Part shown: positions 37,495 through 46,738 of the stretch, one piece after another | Layout: the number at the start of each line of letters is the position of its first letter | How positions within the stretch are numbered: position 1 is the stretch's first letter | DNA from: Halanaerobium congolense | Lineage (GTDB): Bacteria > Bacillota > Halanaerobiia > Halanaerobiales > Halanaerobiaceae | Direction: 5' to 3' | DNA length: 64,000 nt | NCBI RefSeq assembly: GCF_004366375.1 | Contig: NZ_SOEF01000006.1 | Span: 33,014 to 97,013 of the forward strand | Notes under the pieces: model-generated | Seen by the model: the letters and a program-made list of their open reading frames with translations, nothing else | What the model was told of the DNA's origin: nothing | Databases searched by the model: none | Position numbers and translations under genes: made by a program

Positions 37495-39111
37495 ATGAGC
37501 TGTTCTTTTAAGATAGATGTTATTGATATGCCTGGAGTAACAAGCCGCCTGCTTAATCTTGTTGATGATTTAAATATCAATTTGATGGCTATGGAGGTAG
37601 TTCCTGGAGAAATTTATATTCGAGTTGGTGATCTGCCGGAGTGTAAAAAGGTAAAAAGAGAAGAACTGCTTGTTGAATTAAAACGCTTAGATTTTGTAAA
37701 AGAAGTGTCTGATATAGAATATATGCCCTTTGAAGTCAAAGAACAGGAATTAAAGACTGTAATGAATAATTTAAAAGAGGGTATTGTTGCTATTGATAAA
37801 TATGGGAAAATTAGTACAATGAATAAGTCAGCTGAGGTTATCTTAAATGTTTCACTAAAAAAATCTATCGGAAAAGATATTAGAGACATTTTAGATTCAG
37901 ATCGGTTTCCCATTATTGAGAGTTTAAAAAAGAAAAAGAAGATAGAAAATGAAGAGATTTTAATTGAAGGAGATTATGGCAAGTCTCACTATTTTACCAC
38001 AACTACCCCGATTTTTGATGAAGATAATAATCTAATTGGAGCAGTTGCTTCAATGAAAGATATTGATGAAGTAAGAAAACTATATAATACAATTCACGAA
38101 ACACCTAAAATTGAATTTAATGATATTATTCATCAAAGTGAAAAAATGGAGCGGCTAATTGAATATGCAAAAAGGTCAGCTAAAAATGATTCAACAATAT
38201 TTATTAGAGGAGAAAGCGGGACAGGAAAAGAACTTTTTGCCAGAGCTATTTATTCTGCCAGTTCCAGAAGCCAGGAACCCTTTGTTGCTGTAAACTGTGC
38301 TGCTTTACCTGATTCTTTATTAGAAAGTGAGCTTTTTGGTTATGAAGAAGGATCTTTTACCGGTGCCAAAAAGGGAGGTAAACAGGGACTTTTTGAAATT
38401 GCGGATAAAGGTACAATATTCTTAGATGAAATTGGAGAAATGTCAGCACATCTGCAGGCAAAACTTTTAAGAACTCTGGAACAAAATCAGATTAGAAAAG
38501 TTGGTGGAGATCAGGTTATTAATATTGATGTGAGGGTCATTGCTGCGACAAATAGAAAAATTGAGGAGATGATCAGGGAAAATAAGTTTAGAGAAGACTT
38601 ATATTACAGACTCAATGTAATCCCAATAATTATTCCTCCTTTAAGGGAAAGAAGAGAAGATTTATTTGCCTTAAGTAAATATTTCATTTGGAAAATCACC
38701 AATAAAATGAGAATTCCTAACAAACATTTAAGTCCACAAGCTAAAAAAAAGATAATGAGTTACGATTGGCCGGGAAATGTGCGTGAGCTTAAAAATGTCT
38801 TAGAAAGAGCAATTAATTTTGTTTCCTCATTAGAAATTACTGCAGATGATATTATATTTGATAGATTAAGACTGCAAAACAACAATTACTTAAATAGAGA
38901 AGCTGGAGATTATAATAAAGATAGTTTACTAAAAGGTAATTATGTTGATATTAAAGAAATATCGTCGATTAAAAAAATGGTAGGTGAATTAGAAAAACTT
39001 GTGATTTCTCATACCTTAAATGAAGAACAAAGCCTGCGCAAAGCTGCAGAAGTACTTGGAGTCTCTCATACTACTGTTTTAAATAAGGCTAAAAAATATA
39101 ATTTGAAATAA
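37495..39111 (+). CDS. ACT-PAS sigma-54-dependent activator (TyrR-like)
   Basis: 538 residues. An N-terminal ACT-like domain (about 1-75, IDVIDMPGVTSRLLNLVD) is followed by a PAS domain (about 80-190), the AAA+ sigma-54 interaction domain (about 205-440) and a C-terminal HTH (LRKAAEVLGVSHTTVLNKAK). Walker A is GESGTGKE, the sigma-54 loop reads GSFTGA, and Walker B is GTIFLDEIGEM. ACT plus PAS plus AAA+ is the TyrR layout, so an amino acid is a likely effector. The next gene has a sigma-54 promoter with a 26-bp palindrome upstream, the probable target. AAAGGAG precedes the ATG. Confidence 0.9.
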   Translation: MSCSFKIDVIDMPGVTSRLLNLVDDLNINLMAMEVVPGEIYIRVGDLPECKKVKREELLVELKRLDFVKEVSDIEYMPFEVKEQELKTVMNNLKEGIVAIDKYGKISTMNKSAEVILNVSLKKSIGKDIRDILDSDRFPIIESLKKKKKIENEEILIEGDYGKSHYFTTTTPIFDEDNNLIGAVASMKDIDEVRKLYNTIHETPKIEFNDIIHQSEKMERLIEYAKRSAKNDSTIFIRGESGTGKELFARAIYSASSRSQEPFVAVNCAALPDSLLESELFGYEEGSFTGAKKGGKQGLFEIADKGTIFLDEIGEMSAHLQAKLLRTLEQNQIRKVGGDQVINIDVRVIAATNRKIEEMIRENKFREDLYYRLNVIPIIIPPLRERREDLFALSKYFIWKITNKMRIPNKHLSPQAKKKIMSYDWPGNVRELKNVLERAINFVSSLEITADDIIFDRLRLQNNNYLNREAGDYNKDSLLKGNYVDIKEISSIKKMVGELEKLVISHTLNEEQSLRKAAEVLGVSHTTVLNKAKKYNLK

Positions 39112-39314
39112 AACTTTCCACTTGTAAAGAAATCTTTACAGTAGATTTTAGCCATAAATTGAAGTTATTTAGACTTAATCAACTTTAACCGACTTTGAAT
39201 CTATCTATAGTGCTGTAAACATTATTTAACATTATTCTAAATTTTAAAACAATTTATACTAATTTTAAAATTAACAATTAATTAATTATAATTTAAAAAA
39301 ATAATTTTATTACT

Positions 39315-39340
39315 ATAATGACTGTTATAACAGTCATTAT
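39315..39340. promoter_or_regulatory. Perfect 26-bp palindrome, likely activator site
   Basis: ATAATGACTGTTA is followed directly by its exact complement. It lies 29 bases before the -24 element of the sigma-54 promoter of the gamma-lyase gene, where an enhancer-binding protein would sit. The upstream ACT-PAS activator is the obvious candidate. Confidence 0.7.
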
Positions 39341-39369
39341 CAAGAAAAACCCTCTAAATTATTAAATTG

Positions 39370-39385
39370 TGGCACACTAATTGCA
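39370..39385 (+). promoter_or_regulatory. Sigma-54 promoter (-24/-12)
   Basis: TGGCAC-ACTAA-TTGCA matches the TGGCAC-N5-TTGCA consensus with the correct spacing, 75 bases before the gamma-lyase start. Confidence 0.85.
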
Positions 39386-39459
39386 TTATAATATAGGTGA
39401 AAGTAATTCAACAAATAAAGTTTTATTTAAATTTAAATTAATTACAGGGGGTTTTTATT

Positions 39460-40689
39460 TTGGAAAAGAAAGATTTAGGAAAATTAGGTTTTCAGTCACT
39501 TTGTTGTCATGCAGGTCAGCATGCAGATCCACAGACAGGTGCTCACAACACACCAATTTATCAAACTTCAACCTTTGCCTTTAAAAATGTTCAGGATGGA
39601 GCAGACAAATTTGCTGGAGAAAAAGAAGGATATATTTACACAAGACTTGGTAACCCAACTCAGAGTGCTCTAGAAGAAAAAATGGCAGCTTTAGAAGGTG
39701 CAGAAGCAGCAATTGCTACAGCTTCTGGTATGTCAGCGATTTCTGCATCTGTAATGGCGGTTGCTTATGCTGGAGATCATATTCTTGCTCATGACTGTCT
39801 ATATGGATGTACTCACTCTTTAATGGAAGAGATTCTGCCTAGATATGGAATTGAAGTAACATTTGCAGATTTATCTGATTTAGACAATGTAGATGAGTAT
39901 CTGCAGGATAATACTAAACTTGTTTATTTAGAAACACCTTCAAATCCAACTCTAAACTTAGTTGATATTGAAGAAATCAGCAAAAAAGCTCACGCGGCAG
40001 GAGCAAAAGTAATTGTAGATAATACTTTTATGACTCCTTATCTTCAAAATCCATTAGCTTTAGGTGCAGATATGGTTGTTCACAGTGCAACAAAATATAT
40101 TGGCGGCCATGGTGACGCTATTGCCGGTATTATAGCTGGTAAAGAAGAAATGCTAGCTGAAATTAGAATGACTACACTTAAAGATTTTGGTGGAATCATT
40201 AGTCCATTTAATGCTTGGTTATTACTAAGAGGTCTAAAAACTCTTCCAATTCGTGTTGACAAGCATACAGAAAATGCAATGGAAGTTGCTGAATTCTTAG
40301 AAGCTCATGATAAAGTAGAAAGAGTATTCTATCCAGGTTTAGAAAGTCATCCTCAGCATGATTTAGCTAAAAAGCAGGCATCTGGTTTTGGTAGTATGAT
40401 TAGTTTTGAGTTAAAAGGTGGCTATGCTGCAGGTGAGAAGATGATGAACAATGTTAACTTAGCAACTCTGGCAGTTAGTTTAGGTGATGTTGATACATTA
40501 ATTCAGCATCCAGCTTCAATGACTCATGCTCCAGTACCTCGTGAAGAAAGATTAGCGGCTGGAATTACAGATGGATTAGTCAGAATTTCAATTGGTATTG
40601 AAGATGTTGAAGATATTATTGCTGATTTAGATAACTCTTTATCAGTATTAGCTGATGTCGAAGAAGATGAATCCTTAGCAACAGTTTAA
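39460..40689 (+). CDS. Methionine gamma-lyase-like PLP enzyme
   Basis: 409 residues of the Cys/Met metabolism PLP family. It has YTRLGNPTQSALEEKMAALE, GMSAISASVMAVAYAGDH, YGCTHSLMEEILPRYG with the cysteine typical of methionine gamma-lyase, DNTFMTPYLQNPL and the PLP lysine in VVHSATKYIGGHGDAIAG. The lyase cleaves methionine or homocysteine to 2-oxobutyrate, ammonia and a thiol. The start is TTG 39460 with AGGGGG upstream. Control by a sigma-54 promoter and a NhaC transporter downstream point to amino-acid catabolism rather than synthesis. Cystathionine lyase remains possible. Confidence 0.85.
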   Translation: MEKKDLGKLGFQSLCCHAGQHADPQTGAHNTPIYQTSTFAFKNVQDGADKFAGEKEGYIYTRLGNPTQSALEEKMAALEGAEAAIATASGMSAISASVMAVAYAGDHILAHDCLYGCTHSLMEEILPRYGIEVTFADLSDLDNVDEYLQDNTKLVYLETPSNPTLNLVDIEEISKKAHAAGAKVIVDNTFMTPYLQNPLALGADMVVHSATKYIGGHGDAIAGIIAGKEEMLAEIRMTTLKDFGGIISPFNAWLLLRGLKTLPIRVDKHTENAMEVAEFLEAHDKVERVFYPGLESHPQHDLAKKQASGFGSMISFELKGGYAAGEKMMNNVNLATLAVSLGDVDTLIQHPASMTHAPVPREERLAAGITDGLVRISIGIEDVEDIIADLDNSLSVLADVEEDESLATV

Positions 40690-40773
40690 GCTTAAAAATA
40701 AACTGTTCAATTATAAACTATTTAAATTAAAATCTTAAATTAAGATCTACAAAATAAAAATACTGTATAAGAC

Positions 40774-40799
40774 AGATCCTCCTGAAATACGGAGGATCT
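40774..40799 (+). terminator. Intercistronic hairpin after the gamma-lyase gene
   Basis: AGATCCTCC pairs exactly with GGAGGATCT across an 8-base loop. No T-run follows, so it may dampen or protect the message rather than end it; the transporter gene starts 59 bases later. Confidence 0.5.
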
Positions 40800-40857
40800 T
40801 ATAAGGGGATAATACTCAGAAAATTTTAAAAATAAATTTAATGGGGGTTAAGTATAA

Positions 40858-42210
40858 ATGAAAAATAAAGTTGAAAAACTGGATAAAGGAAATCCTGTTG
40901 CACTAATACCTTTATTTGTCTTTTTAGTATTATATCTAGGAATGGGTATTTACTTTTCTATGCAGGGAGTGGAAATGGCATTTTACCAGTTTCCTGCTCC
41001 AATTGCTGCTCTAGTCGGAATTATTGTTGCTTTCTTTATGGCTTCAGGTTCAATGGAAGAAAGAGTTTCATCTTTTATTAAAGGAGCTGGAGAAAATAAT
41101 GTTATTATAATGTGTATGATCTATCTGCTTGCTGGGGCTTTTTCAGCTGTTTCCCAAGCAGTAGGTGGAGTAGATGCAACTGTTAACTTAGGTCTCTCAA
41201 TTATCCCATCTCAGTTTTTATTACCTGGATTATTTTTAATAGCAGCTTTTATCGCAACTGCTATGGGTACTTCAATGGGAACAATTGGCGCTGTAGTTCC
41301 AATTGCTGTTGGTATTGCTTCTAAAGCTGCACTACCATTACCATTAACTATCAGTGCTGTTATTGGGGGAGCAATGTTTGGTGATAATCTTTCCATTATC
41401 TCTGATACTACAATTGCTGCAACTCAAACTCAGGGTGTTGAGATGCGGGATAAGTTTAAAATGAACCTTTTAATCGTTTTGCCGGCTGCTATCATTACTT
41501 TAATATTCCTCTTTTTTGTAGGGGACACAGCAGTTCAGGCTTCACAATATTCTTATGAAATTATTAAAGTAGTTCCCTATATTGCTGTTTTAGTCTTTGC
41601 CTTAATCGGTGTCAATGTTTTTATGGTTTTATTTGGTGGAATGCTTTTATCAGGTTTAATTGGTATTATATTTGGTGATTTTACGTTTATTGCAATGGCT
41701 CAGGAAGCATATGCTGGTTTTAATAGTATGACAGAGGTCTTCTTCTTATCCATGTTTGCCGGAGGTTTGGCAGCGATGATCCGGAAAGAAGGCGGATTAC
41801 AGTATCTAATTTATGCAATTTCCAGTCGAATTAAAAACACTAAAGGTGCAGAACTTGGAATTGCAGCCTTAGTTAGTGTTACAGATGTTTGTACAGCAAA
41901 TAATACAGTTGCTATTATCATTAGTGGACCACTTGCTAGAAATATAGCAATCGAAAATAATGTTGATTTACGCCGTAGTGCTAGTCTTTTAGATATTTTT
42001 GCCTGTGTCTGGCAGGGAATAATTCCATATGGAGCTCAGATCTTATTAGCGGGTTCATTAGCTAAAATTTCTCCAATTCAAATTATTCCTAATCTACATT
42101 ATAATTTCTTAGTTTTAATTGCGGGTCTCTTAGCTATTTACTTTGCTTTCCCAAGTGCGGATAAACTTTTTGCTGAAAAAGCACCGGCACAGCAAAAAGA
42201 GAGTGCATAA
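40858..42210 (+). CDS. NhaC-family transporter, possible methionine/amino-acid carrier
   Basis: 450 residues with about 11-12 hydrophobic segments. NhaC-family features include TAMGTSMGTIGAVVPIAVGI, GGAMFGDNLSIISDTTIAAT and VTDVCTANNTVAIIISGP. The family includes Na+/H+ antiporters and predicted methionine carriers (MetT) and malate/lactate carriers. Placement behind a methionine gamma-lyase-like gene under sigma-54 control makes amino-acid uptake the better guess. AATGGGGGTTAAG precedes the ATG. Confidence 0.75.
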   Translation: MKNKVEKLDKGNPVALIPLFVFLVLYLGMGIYFSMQGVEMAFYQFPAPIAALVGIIVAFFMASGSMEERVSSFIKGAGENNVIIMCMIYLLAGAFSAVSQAVGGVDATVNLGLSIIPSQFLLPGLFLIAAFIATAMGTSMGTIGAVVPIAVGIASKAALPLPLTISAVIGGAMFGDNLSIISDTTIAATQTQGVEMRDKFKMNLLIVLPAAIITLIFLFFVGDTAVQASQYSYEIIKVVPYIAVLVFALIGVNVFMVLFGGMLLSGLIGIIFGDFTFIAMAQEAYAGFNSMTEVFFLSMFAGGLAAMIRKEGGLQYLIYAISSRIKNTKGAELGIAALVSVTDVCTANNTVAIIISGPLARNIAIENNVDLRRSASLLDIFACVWQGIIPYGAQILLAGSLAKISPIQIIPNLHYNFLVLIAGLLAIYFAFPSADKLFAEKAPAQQKESA

Positions 42211-42263
42211 TTTAAATTGATGATTTAATTCAAAAACATATAAATAAAAGGTAACTAGAATAA

Positions 42264-42339
42264 AAATAGGTGGAGCGACAATTGGCTTCAGAAATTAGCT
42301 TGAAATCATAATTTCTGGGTAAATTGGCTCCACCTATTT
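42264..42339. terminator. Bidirectional terminator between converging genes
   Basis: AAATAGGTGGAGC pairs exactly with GCTCCACCTATTT; the inner part also pairs (CAGAAATTA with TAATTTCTG). It separates the plus-strand transporter gene from the minus-strand acetolactate synthase gene. Confidence 0.75.
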
Positions 42340-42359
42340 AATATTATAATTTAAAAAAC

Positions 42360-44108
42360 TTATTTGATCTCTTCTTTGTGTAAAAGCATTTCATCTAAAC
42401 TGTCACCATCAACAACCATCGGGAACATTGTTTCTTCTTCTTCCATAATAAAGTCAAGCAGATAGGGCTTAGGACTATTGACAGCCTCTTCAATTGCTGG
42501 TCTTATATCTTCAACTTTCTCAATTCTGATTGCTTTAAAATTAGAAAATGCCTCAGCTAACTTAACAAAATCAGGAATCATTTCTTCTGGACAATTTTCT
42601 CCTCCCACAGAACAGTCTGGGGGACAGGAAACATCTTTTCTTAAACAGGTAGAGAAATAATTTTTATCCTGATAAACTTCCTGCAGCTGTCTAATCATTC
42701 CCAGCTGTTTATTGTTAAAGATAGCTATATTTATCGGCAGATTTTGTTTGGCAATTGTCGCCATATCCTGCATATTCATCATAAAACTTCCATCTCCTGC
42801 GATAACTATAACTTTTTTATCTGGGTTGCCCAGTTGGGCTCCAATAGCAGCTGGAAAACCAAAGCCCATGGTACCTAAACCACCTGAAGAAATAAAAGAC
42901 CTGGCTTCAGTATATTTATAATAATGGGCTGCCCACATTTGATGCTGTCCTACTTCAGTAGTTATTATAGTATTTTTTGGACTGACATTATAAATTTCTT
43001 CCATAACCTGGCGGTGAGTCAGTTTCCCTTTTTTAGGCTGATAGGCCTTTTGATGGTGCAGATCCCGCCATTCATTAATTTGCTGCATCCACTCTGGGTG
43101 TTCATTTTCATTAATTTTTTGATTTAATTCTTCTAAAACAAATTTTACATCTCCTACAATTGGAATATCAATGTAGAGGCGTTTTCCAATTTCAGCAGGG
43201 TCAATATCAATGTGAATGATCTTAGCATTAGGGGCGAATTTATCAATTTTTCCGGTTACCCGATTGTCAAATCTTGCTCCAACTGCGATAATCAAATCAG
43301 CATTATATATTGCCTTATTTGCCTGAGTTGTTCCGTGTAGGCCTAACATCCCTAAACTTAGGGGGCTTGTGCTGTCAAAAGAACCTAAACCCATCATAGT
43401 TGTTGTAACAGGAATTCCACTCTTATTAGCTAATTCTCTTAATTCCTGACTACCATTTGAGTTAATTACTCCTCCCCCAGCATAAATTACTGGAGTTTTA
43501 GCAGTGTTTATAGCTTCAGCTGCTTTTTTGATCTGAAGACCATGTCCTTTTTTGGTTGGATTATATCCGGGTAAATAAACTTTATCTGGATAGTTAAATT
43601 CTGCAGTCTGCATTAAAATATCTTTCGGTATATCAATTAAAACCGGGCCTGGTCTACCTGTTTGGGCAATATAAAAGGCCTCTTTAATAGTTTGTGCAAG
43701 ATCATTAATATCTTTAACTAAATAGTTATGTTTGGTTATTGGAGCAGTAATACCTCTAATATCTGCTTCCTGAAAAGCATCTGTACCAATGGCAGACATC
43801 GGCACCTGACCTGTAAAAGCTACAATCGGAATAGAGTCCATATTGGCTGTAGCCAGACCTGTAACTAAATTGGTACCGCCTGGTCCAGATGTTGCTACAC
43901 AAACTCCAGCTTTGCCGGTTGATCTAGCATAACCACCTGCAGCATGGATAGCTACCTGCTCATGGTAGGGCATTACAAATTTTATTTTTGATTTACGAAA
44001 CTCTTCAAAAATTGGTAAAACGGCTCCTCCAGGGTACCCGAAAACTAATTCTACCTGCTCGTTATTCAAAGACTCAATGAAGATTTCAGCACCTGATAGT
44101 TTTTTCAT
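42360..44108 (-). CDS. ilvB: Acetolactate synthase large subunit
   Basis: 582-residue ThDP enzyme making 2-acetolactate or 2-aceto-2-hydroxybutyrate for branched-chain amino acids. It has VFGYPGGAVLPIFEE, ATSGPGGTNLVTGLATA, AFQEADI and the ThDP/Mg motif IAGDGSFMMNMQDMATIAKQ followed by FNNKQLGMIRQLQE. An unusual insert near the C-terminus carries C488, C495, C499 and C506 (CPPDCSVGGENC within it). No regulatory subunit gene (ilvN) follows. A T-box leader upstream indicates control by tRNA charging, so it is biosynthetic. AAAAGGAG precedes the ATG. Confidence 0.92.
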   Translation of the reverse strand: MKKLSGAEIFIESLNNEQVELVFGYPGGAVLPIFEEFRKSKIKFVMPYHEQVAIHAAGGYARSTGKAGVCVATSGPGGTNLVTGLATANMDSIPIVAFTGQVPMSAIGTDAFQEADIRGITAPITKHNYLVKDINDLAQTIKEAFYIAQTGRPGPVLIDIPKDILMQTAEFNYPDKVYLPGYNPTKKGHGLQIKKAAEAINTAKTPVIYAGGGVINSNGSQELRELANKSGIPVTTTMMGLGSFDSTSPLSLGMLGLHGTTQANKAIYNADLIIAVGARFDNRVTGKIDKFAPNAKIIHIDIDPAEIGKRLYIDIPIVGDVKFVLEELNQKINENEHPEWMQQINEWRDLHHQKAYQPKKGKLTHRQVMEEIYNVSPKNTIITTEVGQHQMWAAHYYKYTEARSFISSGGLGTMGFGFPAAIGAQLGNPDKKVIVIAGDGSFMMNMQDMATIAKQNLPINIAIFNNKQLGMIRQLQEVYQDKNYFSTCLRKDVSCPPDCSVGGENCPEEMIPDFVKLAEAFSNFKAIRIEKVEDIRPAIEEAVNSPKPYLLDFIMEEEETMFPMVVDGDSLDEMLLHKEEIK

Positions 44109-44149
44109 AATTTCAACTCCTTTTAATATTTAGATTATAATTTTTAAAA

Positions 44150-44412
44150 AATAAAAACCTCTCATCGCAAATAACAGCCTAAATCTATTATTTGGGACGA
44201 GAGGTTTATTCACGTGGTACCACCCTAATTCACTATTAATAAAGTTAATAGCCTCAATAAGTACTTTTAAAAATAAATAGTACTTTAGCATTAAGATAAC
44301 GGATGCAAAAATTTACCGATAAGACTTACTAGATTCAGCCTTACTGTTCAAGGATGAGAGTAATAATAAAATAGATACGGTTTCCAGCAAATACCGATTC
44401 TCTGTTATCATA
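44150..44412 (-). promoter_or_regulatory. T-box riboswitch leader of ilvB
   Basis: On the minus strand the T-box core GGGTGGTACCACGTG lies at 44211-44226. It is followed by a terminator: AACCTCTCGTCCCAAATAA pairs with the later TTATTTGCGATGAGAGGTT, then TTTTTATTTTTT. Upstream, GATAAC (complement of 44404-44409) and GTTATC (complement of 44295-44300) can form the base of stem I, with an AGAGAA beside the 5' strand. An ATC triplet beside the 3' strand (44302-44304) would suit an isoleucine specifier, but I did not fold it. Confidence 0.9.
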
Positions 44413-44591
44413 TATTTATTATTCATTTCCTATCATAACATTTATAATATTTAAATTGTATGAATAAAAGTATAATAAATTATTTTCCCCTTGTCAAATA
44501 AAAAATCTATTAAAAAAAAAATAATAAATTTTTTTAATAAAAATAAAGGTCTTTTTTTGAGAATGAAGAATTAATATAATAATAGAATAAA

Positions 44592-44614
44592 GTCGACAGT
44601 ATACAGTAAACAAT
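44592..44614 (+). promoter_or_regulatory. GntR-type operator candidate before the 44.6-kb receptor
   Basis: GTCGACAGTATACAGTAAAC followed by AAT differs in only two of 23 positions from the site before the PLP gamma-lyase gene at 57.1 kb. It lies between a possible -10 (TATAAT, from about 44576) and the receptor start, fitting repression. Confidence 0.65.
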
Positions 44615-44624
44615 ATTTTGAGGA

Positions 44625-46709
44625 GTGAGTAAAATTAAAAATATAAAAAAAATGTTTTTTAACAGCATTAAATTCAAATTGACAGTTGTTTTATTATTAA
44701 TTGCTTTGGTTCCATTAGGGGTAGTAAGTTATTTTCAAATCAAAAATGTCGAAGAAATAATTGAAAATTCATTTATAGAGTCAACTAAAAGAGAAGTAAC
44801 TCAGGTAGATAATGCGATTAACCTATATTTTCAGCAGTTGAAAGCTAATACAAACTTCTTAGCTAAAAATGAATACATAGCTCAGGTTGATAATAATATA
44901 ACCAAATATTTAACTAACAGTAATGATAATTTAATGATGACTCCATCTCAAAATGGAGGAATAGAAGAAGAAATATTTTATCTTTTTGATGATTTTTCTA
45001 AAACCCATCCTGAAGTATCATATATTTATATAGGTACAAAATATGGAGGGATGATTCAGCATCCAGCAGGAGTTATCGGCAGTAATTATGATCCTAGAGA
45101 AAGACCTTTTTATAAAGTAGGAGTAAATAATAAAAATAAAGTTTCTTTAACAGATCCTTATTATTGGGAAGCGGATGATACTGTCAATATTGGTGCTGTA
45201 ACAGCTTTTAATAATGAGGCAGGAGAATTTATGGGAGTATTAGGAATTGACATTGGTTTAAGTAGTCTAACTTCTTTGATCAAAGATATTACAATTGGAA
45301 AAGAAGGATTCATTATTTTAGTTGATGATCAAAATAATATTTTAGCACACCCTAGAAAATCAGAATTAACTTTTCAAAATATTTCAGAGCTGGGTGTAGA
45401 AGGTTTAAATGATAATTTAAATCAGAGTAAAAATAATTATTTTGAAGCAGTAATGGGAGGAGAAGAATATTTATTTAATACATATAAATCTCAAGAAACA
45501 TCATGGAATTTTATATCTGTAATACCTAAAAAAGAGTTGCAAACACAAATAAATCAAATGTATAAGCAAATAATCACAATTATTTTAGCTGTGTTAGTAT
45601 TAATTACTATACTTGCTTTATATATTTCAAAAATAATAGCAGATCCAATCATTGAAGCAACTAATTTCTCTAAAGAAATTGCTTCAGGTAATTTAAATGC
45701 TAAAAAAATAGAAGCTAAAGGAAATAATGAAATATCAATTTTATCTGAAGCTTTAAATGAAATGCAGGATGACTTAAGAAATATGATATCTCAAATTAAC
45801 AACATTGCTTTAAATTTATCATCATCTAGTGAAGAACTTAGTGCATCTGGAGAAAATCTTGAAGATTCGGCTGAAAAAGTTGGGTCATCTATTGAGCATG
45901 TTGCTTCTGGTGCTGAAGAGCAGTCAGCCCAGACTGAAGAAAGCACAGCAGTCGTTGCTGAGTTGAGTAAAGAGATAGATAATATTGATAAAATGTCAAA
46001 AAATATGAAAAGTGAAACAAAATTAGTGATGAATAATATTGAAAATGGAAGCAGATCCATGGAGAGTTCCATTGAAAAAATTGAAAGTGTTAATAAAAAT
46101 ACTAAACAGGTCTCAGATAGTATAGGTGAGTTAGGTGTTTTATCTGAAGAAATAGGTAATATTGTTAATTTAATAAATGGTATTGCATCTCAAACAAATC
46201 TTTTGGCTTTAAATGCTGCTATTGAAGCAGCTAGGGCGGGTGAAGCTGGACGGGGATTTAGTGTTGTTGCAGATGAAATTAGAAATTTAGCTGAAGAATC
46301 TTCTAAGGCTACCGAAAAAATAGAAGTGTTGATAAAAGATATACAAGAAGGAGTTAATAATTCGGTAAATAAAATGGATGAAACAGAAGATGTTGTTAAA
46401 AGTAGTGTTGATGTTATTGAAAATACTAAACTTTCCTTTGATAAGGTGAAAGCAGTTTCAGTTAAATTAAGTGAAATTATTGAAAATATTGATTTGAAAA
46501 CAAATAAAGTTAACAGCAAAGGTAAAGAAGTGGCAGAAATAATTAATCAAATTGCTGCAGTTAGTGAAGAATCTGCTCAACGTTCAGAAGAGGTTGCTTC
46601 ATATAGTCAAGAACAGCTTAATTCTACTAAAGAAGTAGTTGAATCAGCTAAAAGACTAGCAGAAACCGCAGAAAAATTAACAAAAACAGTGGATAAGTTT
46701 AATTTATAA
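44625..46709 (+). CDS. Methyl-accepting chemotaxis protein with dCache sensor
   Basis: 694 residues. TM1 is at about 18-38 ([19 protein letters not shown]). The outer double-Cache domain (to about 305) has [29 protein letters not shown] and [19 protein letters not shown], close to amino-acid-binding dCache_1 sensors. TM2, HAMP and a signalling domain with [19 protein letters not shown] follow. The GTG at 44625 overlaps the ribosome site GAGGAG; an ATT at 44634 or ATG at 44652 is better spaced, so the start is uncertain. A GntR-type operator candidate shared with the downstream catabolic island lies upstream, suggesting taxis to the same substrate. Confidence 0.9.
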   Translation: MSKIKNIKKMFFNSIKFKLTVVLLLIALVPLGVVSYFQIKNVEEIIENSFIESTKREVTQVDNAINLYFQQLKANTNFLAKNEYIAQVDNNITKYLTNSNDNLMMTPSQNGGIEEEIFYLFDDFSKTHPEVSYIYIGTKYGGMIQHPAGVIGSNYDPRERPFYKVGVNNKNKVSLTDPYYWEADDTVNIGAVTAFNNEAGEFMGVLGIDIGLSSLTSLIKDITIGKEGFIILVDDQNNILAHPRKSELTFQNISELGVEGLNDNLNQSKNNYFEAVMGGEEYLFNTYKSQETSWNFISVIPKKELQTQINQMYKQIITIILAVLVLITILALYISKIIADPIIEATNFSKEIASGNLNAKKIEAKGNNEISILSEALNEMQDDLRNMISQINNIALNLSSSSEELSASGENLEDSAEKVGSSIEHVASGAEEQSAQTEESTAVVAELSKEIDNIDKMSKNMKSETKLVMNNIENGSRSMESSIEKIESVNKNTKQVSDSIGELGVLSEEIGNIVNLINGIASQTNLLALNAAIEAARAGEAGRGFSVVADEIRNLAEESSKATEKIEVLIKDIQEGVNNSVNKMDETEDVVKSSVDVIENTKLSFDKVKAVSVKLSEIIENIDLKTNKVNSKGKEVAEIINQIAAVSEESAQRSEEVASYSQEQLNSTKEVVESAKRLAETAEKLTKTVDKFNL

Positions 46710-46738
46710 TCAAAAGAATATTCAAAGGAGCAATATTT

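Noticed and set aside
44414..44580. AT-rich stretch before the 44.6-kb receptor as a possible replication or partition site
   Set aside because: Only general A/T runs; no iterons or DnaA-box cluster.
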